The notes beneath the pieces were generated by a model. It made no database searches. It was not told the DNA's origin and worked only from the letters and a program-made list of their open reading frames with translations. Source: a virus. From it: a stretch of DNA of 20,658 nucleotides. The stretch is taken from IMG/VR virus record IMGVR_UViG_3300038548_000834, positions 1 to 20,658 of that record; one strand, written 5' to 3'. The translations under genes were made by a program, and so were the position numbers. Positions 16,109 to 20,658 of the stretch are shown here, piece by piece (within the stretch, counting starts at the first letter, position 1; every line of letters begins with the position of its first letter).

Positions 16109-16558
16109 TTAATCCTCATTGCAAATTTTACGAAGGTAAAACTCTGTTCTTGGGTTAGTGCTATACTTTTTTATGGCATGGCATTCGACAATTAGCTTAT
16201 CATCAGTATATAAGATACCACAACAGGCATCTTCTACAAATTTAATTAAATTACTTAGATCTGGTTTAATGTGATGACAATCTTCGGGAAAAACTTTTTT
16301 TCTCTTTGATACAGGTATTCTCATATGAAAATCAACAAATAAGACCAAGGGACAAGATAGTGCATCTTGATTAATGGATGGCATTTGTGCTTGTACACGC
16401 ATGGCCCATATCCTCTTATCTGCTTTTTGCGAGTCATACACCCCTGTTTTACAAAACCTTGGTCTTTGAAGCGGTATAGGGTTCCCTAGGACTACATATG
16501 TTACTTCGGACAAGCACTTATTCTTTTTCTCTGGTTTTTTTATCTCTTTTGTTATCAT
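16109..16558 (-). CDS. rusA: RusA-family Holliday junction resolvase, 149 aa
   Basis: RusA enzymes are dimeric nucleases that cut four-way junctions, here probably to remove branches before packaging. The protein has the family start VVLGNPIPLQRPR (about 22-34), then VDFHMRIPV, and the signature IKPDLSNLIKFVEDACCGIL followed by TDDKLIVE (about 98-125). The signature normally reads KPDxDN: the second aspartate is Ser here, while the first Asp and the DD pair remain, so activity is not certain. The ATG at 16558 lies within the end of the winged-helix gene (41-base overlap), with a weak GGAAA site upstream. Position before the terminases fits a processing role. Confidence 0.85.
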   Translation of the reverse strand: MITKEIKKPEKKNKCLSEVTYVVLGNPIPLQRPRFCKTGVYDSQKADKRIWAMRVQAQMPSINQDALSCPLVLFVDFHMRIPVSKRKKVFPEDCHHIKPDLSNLIKFVEDACCGILYTDDKLIVECHAIKKYSTNPRTEFYLRKICNED

Positions 16559-17345
16559 CGCTTAAGTTTCCAGTTAAAATTTTCGGAATTATAAAGTTAT
16601 TAAGAATTTTTTTAAGAAAGCCGCCTGATTTTTCTGCGATTTTCTTTAACTTAAATAAATTTGTTTTTAGTTTTGGATCATTTTTTATGGTATTGACCGG
16701 CTTAACAATACTTTTTTTTGCCATTAATGTATTCAAATACAATTGATATGTTGTGATTGCTTTCTTTTTTGGGTCTTCAAAGAGTGATTTATGACTTTTA
16801 TTACCGGCCATTCTTTTTTTATATAGAAATAGTTTTTTATTAATCATGATTTCCCTTTTAATTCTCATTTCCAAATTGTTTTTATAAGACAGAATCCTTT
16901 TTTCTATATCACTAATCCCATTTTCTAATATCTTAATATTATTATTCAATACTAGTGTCGCCTTTATAGATAAATACCATAAGTTAGGTATTTTAAATTG
17001 CGTTATCAAAGAAGAAATGCGCTCTCTTGTAGAATAGCTTTTAAAGAACGAACTGACTGAATAAATACAAGACCTTCTATATCGATATACCTTCGCTAAT
17101 ACACCATCTTTACAGAATTTCTTAATGATTTTATTTATGTATTGACGACATACTCCCAACTTCTCAGCCATATGTGACTGGGTAGAATAAATCTTACCAA
17201 CTCTTAAGTCCATCCAAAAGAAATACTTCAGTAATTTAAACTGAGTATCTGTTAGACCACGTAAATACAATTCCGGATCCCTTACAATCTTAATGTTTGG
17301 GATTAAGAAATTTGCTCTTTTTATTTGACTTCTGCGCTTTTTCAT
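16518..17345 (-). CDS. Winged-helix DNA-binding protein, possible replication initiator, 275 aa
   Basis: Residues about 20-100 form a winged-helix domain: LTDTQFKLLKYFFWMDL, then a recognition region STQSHMAEKLGVCRQYINKI, then a wing YRYRRSCIYSV. This arrangement is common in phage and plasmid replication proteins and in regulators. The rest (about 125-275) is very Lys-rich and helical, with no enzyme motif. AAGG stands five bases before the ATG. Four 15-bp tandem repeats and a noncoding region full of hairpins lie immediately upstream, the usual arrangement of an initiator beside its origin, so I infer that role with caution. Extreme Lys/Ile content reflects AT-rich coding. A transcription regulator is the alternative. 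Confidence 0.6.
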   Translation of the reverse strand: MKKRRSQIKRANFLIPNIKIVRDPELYLRGLTDTQFKLLKYFFWMDLRVGKIYSTQSHMAEKLGVCRQYINKIIKKFCKDGVLAKVYRYRRSCIYSVSSFFKSYSTRERISSLITQFKIPNLWYLSIKATLVLNNNIKILENGISDIEKRILSYKNNLEMRIKREIMINKKLFLYKKRMAGNKSHKSLFEDPKKKAITTYQLYLNTLMAKKSIVKPVNTIKNDPKLKTNLFKLKKIAEKSGGFLKKILNNFIIPKILTGNLSDDNKRDKKTREKE

Positions 17346-17398
17346 AATAACCTTTTTTCGTGTAACATTTTTTCGTGTAACATTTTTTTATGTAGCAT
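17342..17398 (-). CDS. Repeat leader peptide overlapping the winged-helix gene start, 18 aa
   Basis: An open frame encodes MLHKKMLHEKMLHEKRLL, i.e. three pentapeptide repeats, and its TGA overlaps the next gene's ATG as ATGA, the classical form of translational coupling. Each repeat is a 15-bp unit, so the frame is kept. No Shine-Dalgarno site is visible before its first ATG (A-rich only), and the AAAGG serving the downstream gene lies inside it. It could instead be a by-product of DNA repeats that act as binding sites. Confidence 0.3.
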   Translation of the reverse strand: MLHKKMLHEKMLHEKRLL

Positions 17399-17413
17399 TT
17401 TTTTATGTTATTA
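17354..17413 (-). repeat. Four tandem 15-bp repeats (iteron-like)
   Basis: On the minus strand, units at 17354-17368 and 17369-17383 are identical (ATGTTACACGAAAAA); the next (17384-17398) is ATGCTACATAAAAAA and the outermost (17399-17413) TAATAACATAAAAAA. They directly precede the winged-helix gene, like iterons before a replication protein gene. Confidence 0.65.
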
Positions 17414-17460
17414 GTGATGTGATTAATTTTTTGCGGAATTTTCCATCCTTTTTTTTAATT

Positions 17461-17595
17461 ATTGATGATTTTATCTATAGCTATTTTCATCAATTAAAAA
17501 TCTTAAGATAATTTTAATTAAGATTTTTTCTATTACATTTCATTTAGAATTTTATTTGGTTCTAAATGAAATGTTTTTAGTCTTACTAAAGACTA
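17461..17595. other. Array of four consecutive hairpins in the smpB/winged-helix gap
   Basis: Four inverted repeats lie end to end: 17461-17468 with 17487-17494 (8 bp); 17496-17506 with 17518-17528 (11 bp, AAAAATCTTAA); 17535-17549 with 17560-17574 (15 bp, 10-base loop, then TTTT on the plus strand); 17578-17584 with 17589-17595 (7 bp, 4-base loop). All are perfect. The remaining noncoding sequence, 17596-17714, has one further 6-bp repeat (17646-17651 with 17663-17668) and no gene. The array could be an origin, a structured RNA, or stacked bidirectional terminators. Confidence 0.6.
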
Positions 17596-17714
17596 CATTA
17601 TTAGCTTTTTCTGGATTTGGCAAGACATTGAATAGATAGCCACTGTCCTAACATCGAGTGATTTAGGAAGTTTTCATTTATTATTGCTGTTATAGCCCCC
17701 TTTTTTTATTGATA

Positions 17715-18176
17715 TTAATAATCATATTTCCCCTTAAGTTCTCTACGCGTTTCTCGTTTAATATCTTTTTCGCGTTGTTCATCTTTTTTTTGATGAATTT
17801 TTTTGTGTTTACACAGTCCAATTTGAACTTTTATAAGACCTCTGGAAAAATAGAGTTTTAAGGGTATTAGCGTAACTCCTTTGCGAGAAATTTCACCAAT
17901 TAAGCGATTTATCTCTTTTCGTTTCATTAAAATTTTACGGGAACGACGACTTTTATCATCATCATGTTTTCTGTCGTATGCGTGGGAATATGGTGAAATA
18001 TGAGCATTTATCATAAATAATTCATTTCCGCGAGAGGTTACAAAAGCTCCAGTTAAATTGCCTTTTCCAGCGCGTAATGATTTAACTTCGTCACCCGTGA
18101 GCACAATACCCCCCTCAACAGTCTTTTCTATAGTATAATCGTGGGATGCTTTTTTATTTTGAGCTATTATTTTCAT
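17715..18176 (-). CDS. smpB: SmpB, tmRNA-binding protein of trans-translation, 153 aa
   Basis: SmpB binds tmRNA and brings it to stalled ribosomes. The protein shows the family beginning NKKASHDYTIEKTVEGGIVL, then TGDEVKSLRAGKGNLTGAFV, INAHISPYSHA, a basic RRSRKILMKRKEI segment, GVTLIPLKLYF, and KVQIGLCKHKKIH near the end of the barrel. The C-terminal tail (from about residue 128) is Lys/Arg/Glu-rich, as needed to enter the ribosomal channel. Length is close to the usual 155-160. The frame reaches a GTG two codons earlier, but the ATG at 18176 gives the more standard start; neither has a clear ribosome site. No tmRNA gene is recognised nearby, so the protein may act on host tmRNA or have another role. 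Confidence 0.92.
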   Translation of the reverse strand: MKIIAQNKKASHDYTIEKTVEGGIVLTGDEVKSLRAGKGNLTGAFVTSRGNELFMINAHISPYSHAYDRKHDDDKSRRSRKILMKRKEINRLIGEISRKGVTLIPLKLYFSRGLIKVQIGLCKHKKIHQKKDEQREKDIKRETRRELKGKYDY

Positions 18177-18197
18177 AGTCACATATATTCTATTTTA

Positions 18198-18413
18198 TTA
18201 TTCCTGTTTCTTTAAAAAATTATAAATTTTCATTATTGTAGTACGCGATGTTCCTCTTCTTTTTTTCAAAAAGTCCCCCGCTACAGTTTCACCAAGTGGA
18301 ACAATTCTAGATATAGCACTCATAGATAATTCATTTTTTAAAGAATATTCTAATAGCAACTCCCTTAAATCATCCACATTCTCTAAATAAAAACCAAACT
18401 TTTTCAAACTCAT
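18198..18413 (-). CDS. Small helix-turn-helix regulator, Cro/CI-like, 71 aa
   Basis: The C-terminal half, LSMSAISRIVPLGETVAGDF followed by LKKRRGTSRTTIMKIYNFL, has the spacing of a lambda-repressor-type helix-turn-helix: two helices with a turn, then the recognition and packing helices. It is the first minus-strand gene at a divergent promoter region, where a phage repressor or Cro gene is expected. AAGGA lies nine bases before the ATG, and the 19-bp inverted repeat just upstream is its likely operator. Sequence match to any named repressor was not recognised, so the regulator role is inference. Confidence 0.55.
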   Translation of the reverse strand: MSLKKFGFYLENVDDLRELLLEYSLKNELSMSAISRIVPLGETVAGDFLKKRRGTSRTTIMKIYNFLKKQE

Positions 18414-18443
18414 AATTTAATATCCTTATAATAAAAACTTACC

Positions 18444-18499
18444 ATATACTTATTATAACATATATATCTATTAAAATCTTTATGTTATAATAAGTATAT
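18444..18499. promoter_or_regulatory. 19-bp inverted-repeat operator between divergent genes
   Basis: Arms 18444-18462 and 18481-18499 are exact reverse complements with an 18-base spacer. Read outward, each arm contains TATAAT (18486-18491 on plus; 18457-18452 on minus), so the repeat overlaps two symmetric -10 boxes. The corresponding -35 positions match consensus poorly, so activation or regulation is likely. It lies 31 bases before the 71-aa regulator gene. Confidence 0.65.
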
Positions 18500-18519
18500 A
18501 ATATTTGAGCTGATATCTA

Positions 18520-18548
18520 TTGACATCTACATTTATATGCATTATAAT
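18520..18548 (+). promoter_or_regulatory. Perfect consensus sigma70 promoter for the early plus-strand operon
   Basis: TTGACA (18520-18525), exactly 17 bases, TATAAT (18543-18548): identical to the bacterial housekeeping consensus in both boxes and spacing. It points into the 104-aa and erf genes with an untranslated leader of roughly 68 bases, in which I see nothing else beyond the ribosome site GGGA before 18623. Confidence 0.8.
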
Positions 18549-18622
18549 ATATATAGAGGTAGTTGATTAAGAACACCGGAATATAAAAAGTATTAAACTT
18601 AAATTTTGATTGGGATCATATA

Positions 18623-18937
18623 ATGGAAAAACTACAAAGAATGAAAGAACTAGAAAGAGTAAAAGAACTAAATGAAGAAAATGAACTACAAAAAATAGAA
18701 GATCTAAAAACCATAGAAGAAATGGGAAAATTAGATAACTTTGAAGCATTTATATTACTTGGCAAAGCACAAAAGCTTTTAATGTATACTATATACGACA
18801 ATGGAGATGCCCTCAAAGGATTAAGACAGGCCCAAGCAATTCTCCTGAAAACTATGACCCCAGATGATAAAGATAGATTAAACAAGGTTAAACCAGGAAT
18901 GTCTGAATTCATTAAAATTTTAAAAGCGGTATATTAA
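18623..18937 (+). CDS. Early protein with N-terminal coiled coil, 104 aa
   Basis: Residues 1-35 form a Glu/Lys/Leu heptad-like helix (RMKELERVKELNEENELQKI). Residues 38-104 form a compact helical domain with AFILLGKAQKLLMYTIYD and LRQAQAILLKT. GGGA precedes the ATG by seven bases. The gene is the first of the operon driven by the consensus promoter and sits one base before erf, so it probably works with recombination or early DNA metabolism; an ERF partner or modulator is a guess from context. No family is recognised. Confidence 0.6.
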   Translation: MEKLQRMKELERVKELNEENELQKIEDLKTIEEMGKLDNFEAFILLGKAQKLLMYTIYDNGDALKGLRQAQAILLKTMTPDDKDRLNKVKPGMSEFIKILKAVY

Positions 18938-18938
18938 T

Positions 18939-19562
18939 ATGAAATCATCTTCTGAAGATCTTAGGGAATTATTTAAAGCTTTAGCAAAAGCACAAAGTGA
19001 TATGGCTGTAGCGTACAAAGAAAACTCTAACCCGTTCTATAAATCAAAATATGCTGATTTCGCTTCTATAATTAAGGCCTCAAGAAAGCATTTATCTAGC
19101 AATGGATTATGTGTTATACAACGAACAATGATAGCGGAAGATAAATCTATGATACTATCAACTGTTTTAGGACATCTTAGTGGACAATGGATTGAAAGTT
19201 TAATAAAAATTAATCCAGTTAAAAGTGATATACAAAGTCTTGGAAGTTATATTACATATTTAAAAAGATACTCATATTCAGCAATAGTTGGTGTTGCAAC
19301 AGATGATGATGATGGAGAAAGCGCTTCAGTTAATCATGGCGTAACAGCCCCGAGACCACCGAGACAGAACACCACAATAACATGCGTATCAGAAGATCAA
19401 CTTGAACAATTAGAATTTGAATTAAGCAGAGAAGACGATCTTAGAAAAGATATTTTAAGCGCTATGAAAATTAGTTCAATTAAACAAATGCCCAAAAAAA
19501 GATTTATGGGTGCTATACAAAGAATCAGAGAAATTAAAAGCAGAAAAAGAAATGCTAACTAA
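18939..19562 (+). CDS. erf: ERF-family single-strand annealing protein, 207 aa
   Basis: ERF proteins anneal complementary single-stranded DNA ends and drive phage recombination and genome circularisation. The family core is present: LFKALAKAQSDM, NPFYKSKYADFASIIKASRK (about 31-50), LSSNGLCVIQ, VLGHLSGQWIES, and the signature SLGSYITYLKRYSYSAIVGV followed by ATDDDDGE (about 101-128). The C-terminal 75 residues are a variable basic tail, usual for the family. The start follows the upstream stop by one base, so translation is probably coupled. Together with the RusA-like resolvase it would supply the recombination branch of phage DNA maturation. Confidence 0.92.
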   Translation: MKSSSEDLRELFKALAKAQSDMAVAYKENSNPFYKSKYADFASIIKASRKHLSSNGLCVIQRTMIAEDKSMILSTVLGHLSGQWIESLIKINPVKSDIQSLGSYITYLKRYSYSAIVGVATDDDDGESASVNHGVTAPRPPRQNTTITCVSEDQLEQLEFELSREDDLRKDILSAMKISSIKQMPKKRFMGAIQRIREIKSRKRNAN

Positions 19563-19566
19563 CAAA

Positions 19567-19689
19567 TGTACCGTTGGTACACTGCGTAACAGTGGGGTGT
19601 ATTACACGCATACATCTCACTGTTATTGACAATATCTCTATGTAGATAGCTATGTAAACATGATTTAGAGACACCATCAATAACAGTGA
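19567..19689 (+). other. Competing hairpins in the convergent gap after erf
   Basis: TGTACC-GTT-GGTACA (19567-19581) is followed by a 16-bp stem, 19587-19602 with 19610-19625, loop TACACGC, continuous only in plus-strand RNA because two pairs are G-U. The 3' arm overlaps a second 13-bp perfect stem, 19617-19629 with 19677-19689, which has an inner 6-bp stem (19635-19640 with 19666-19671). The two large stems cannot form together, the layout of a conformational switch. No T-run follows, so it is not an ordinary terminator. The gap (19563-19701) holds no open frame I would support. Confidence 0.6.
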
Positions 19690-19701
19690 AAAACTTATAC
19701 T

Positions 19702-20037
19702 CTAAAGATCAGCACCATTGTCAACTATTTTTTCTTTATGTCCTTCTGCACTGCGAGCTTCATCGTCTTTATAATTTGGCTGTTTAAATACGAGCTCTGC
19801 AAATTCATCTTTATCGGCAGGGAAACTTTTAACGCCATTCGCTATTAACTTGGGCTCCCATTCTTTTTTTAATCTTTCAAAACAATTTTCATATTTATGC
19901 ATTATTACCCAATTCACTCTTCTTTTTAAATCACTTTCAAGGTCACTTTTTGCTATATTATATTTAAGAACATTTAATTGTGTTCCATTTAACTTTGTAA
20001 CTCGTTCGCCATTTACAAATATTTCGATTTCTTCCAT
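19702..20037 (-). CDS. Conserved hypothetical protein, 111 aa
   Basis: A small beta strand pair at the start (IEIFVNGERVTKL) is followed by a helical middle (QLNVLKYNIAKSDLESDLKR, VIMHKYENCFERLKKEWEP) and a charged tail. From memory, similar proteins lie next to fibre genes of uncultured phages; function unknown. AGAGAA before the ATG is a weak ribosome site. It follows the fibre gene on the same strand with a 47-base gap, so it is probably co-transcribed. A fibre chaperone or assembly helper is possible from position only. Confidence 0.6.
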   Translation of the reverse strand: MEEIEIFVNGERVTKLNGTQLNVLKYNIAKSDLESDLKRRVNWVIMHKYENCFERLKKEWEPKLIANGVKSFPADKDEFAELVFKQPNYKDDEARSAEGHKEKIVDNGADL

Positions 20038-20084
20038 TATTATTCTCTTTTTAGTTTTGGCATTAATATAAATTAAACATATTT

Positions 20085-20658
20085 TTAAATTCTAAAACCA
20101 GAAATCCAACTCGTAAACCCAACTAAAAGATGTTTCCCCCTTATCCTTCCCCTATGTGTGCTGAAAGCCACTTGTTTAACCACAAGAGTATCCCCCGCGT
20201 CAAGTTCAATCAAAATATTTACATTGGTCGCAAGCTCCTTTACAATTCCCCCAAGACTCGATGAGGTGATAGCCCCTCCATAAATGATCCCAGCTATTTC
20301 CGCATACGATTGAATGCCAGCACCATTGCCCGCTACTCCCGCATTTGCAATAGAAATATTAAAGCAATATTGATCTTTTGTCGGGGCCGTAAATTTACAG
20401 CCATTTCCAGCACCATCTCCCGGGAAAAAGTGCCCACCTATATTTAGTGGGTTATCCCAAATCTGCACTGTTCCTGCTTCATGAGTCCCGATGGATGGAA
20501 AGTCTTCATCTGTTGTCAAGGTAGCAAGAAACGAAACAGTACCACCGCCTCCCGCAGTCTTTAAGTCAATTGTATTGGCACCGCTTGTTACCACTATACT
20601 TCCGTCTGCAGAAGTAATATTTGCCCATTCTGGAGCTTGTCCAGTTTCCCCTATTAAA
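20085..20658 (-). CDS. Tail fibre protein with C1q-like tip, 5' end beyond window
   Basis: At least 190 residues are visible, and the frame continues off the right edge. The upstream part carries GETGQAPEWANITSADGSIV and NTIDLKTAGGGG, the turn-rich linker typical of trimeric phage fibres. The rest (VSFLATLTTDEDFPSIGT, FTAPTKDQYCFNISIANAG, LIELDAGDTLVVKQVAF, ending FTSWISGFRI) has the strand pattern of a C1q/TNF-like jelly roll: a first strand, a central F..S strand, and a final GF..W..GF strand. Such tips often bind the host surface. The GTG at 20594 is only an internal codon, not the start. It faces the same way as the structural genes. Confidence 0.75.
   Translation of the reverse strand, partial: LIGETGQAPEWANITSADGSIVVTSGANTIDLKTAGGGGTVSFLATLTTDEDFPSIGTHEAGTVQIWDNPLNIGGHFFPGDGAGNGCKFTAPTKDQYCFNISIANAGVAGNGAGIQSYAEIAGIIYGGAITSSSLGGIVKELATNVNILIELDAGDTLVVKQVAFSTHRGRIRGKHLLVGFTSWISGFRI

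Noticed and set aside
16498-16746. Plus-strand hydrophobic open frame
   Set aside because: It is antisense to the Lys/Glu-rich winged-helix and RusA genes; Leu/Phe/Ser-rich frames are the expected shadow of such codons. The same reasoning removed other antisense frames, for example at 9074-9289, 18567-18912 and 14456-14766.
17354-17413. Short CRISPR-like array
   Set aside because: Units are 15 bp, directly adjacent, with no spacers and no cas genes; iteron or coding repeats explain them better.
17535-17578. Ordinary plus-strand terminator (15-bp stem followed by TTTT)
   Set aside because: It could terminate antisense RNA, but no plus-strand gene lies upstream to need it, so I treated it as part of the hairpin array instead.
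17596-17714. GGGGGCTATAACAGC after smpB on the minus strand as a tmRNA 5' end
   Set aside because: The conserved UGG-UUCGAC segment, a tag frame ending ALAA, and a tRNA-like 3' half are all absent.
1-20658. Complete circular genome
   Set aside because: The window ends share no obvious overlap, the right-end fibre gene is cut, and lysis and most replication genes are missing.

Overview
The window is a gene-dense, AT-rich stretch of a tailed double-stranded DNA bacteriophage with podovirus-like (P22/N4-type) head and neck genes. Small and large terminase, a P22-like portal, a scaffold-like protein, an N4-gp56-type major capsid protein, a head-tail adaptor and a hub/stabilisation-like protein lie in the usual morphogenesis order on the minus strand. 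Several hypothetical proteins resemble, from memory only, conserved proteins of uncultured environmental phages. No host gene, rRNA, tRNA, insertion sequence, CRISPR array, integrase, lysin or DNA polymerase was seen. The fibre gene runs off the right edge and nothing indicates a genome end, so this is probably part of a larger genome. The host cannot be named; bacterial signals (Shine-Dalgarno sites, sigma70-like promoters, GroEL/GroES, SmpB) are clear.

Layout, left to right. (1) 1-3781: a plus-strand virion protein gene converges on a small minus-strand membrane protein; then come the large hub/tail protein and a small fibre-like protein. (2) 3797-8527, minus: adaptor, conserved hypothetical, head-associated protein, major capsid protein, scaffold-like protein, conserved hypothetical. 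(3) 8643-10621: groES and groEL inside the morphogenesis cluster, with a private leader containing a 15-bp inverted repeat. (4) 10858-13520: two small charged proteins and the portal. (5) 13646-14153: two small plus-strand genes with their own promoters, a moron-like insertion between portal and terminase. (6) 14185-17413: large terminase, small terminase, RusA-type resolvase, a winged-helix protein, and a tandem 15-bp repeat that reads as a tiny repeat peptide overlapping the winged-helix start codon. (7) 17414-17714: noncoding region with four consecutive hairpins. (8) smpB and a small helix-turn-helix gene, then a divergent control region (19-bp inverted repeat and a perfect consensus promoter) driving the plus-strand genes for a 104-aa protein and an ERF recombinase. 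(9) 19563-19701: convergent noncoding region with mutually exclusive hairpins. (10) two minus-strand genes, the last a partial tail fibre with a C1q-like tip.

How it fits together: ERF and the RusA-like protein would anneal and resolve DNA, the terminases package it through the portal, and scaffold plus capsid proteins build the head. The phage carries two proteostasis functions normally left to the host: a complete GroEL/GroES pair placed among the head genes, and SmpB, the trans-translation partner protein, without a recognisable tmRNA. The most unusual material is the set of structured noncoding elements at control points: the groES leader, capsid leader, winged-helix leader, smpB 3' region and erf 3' region.
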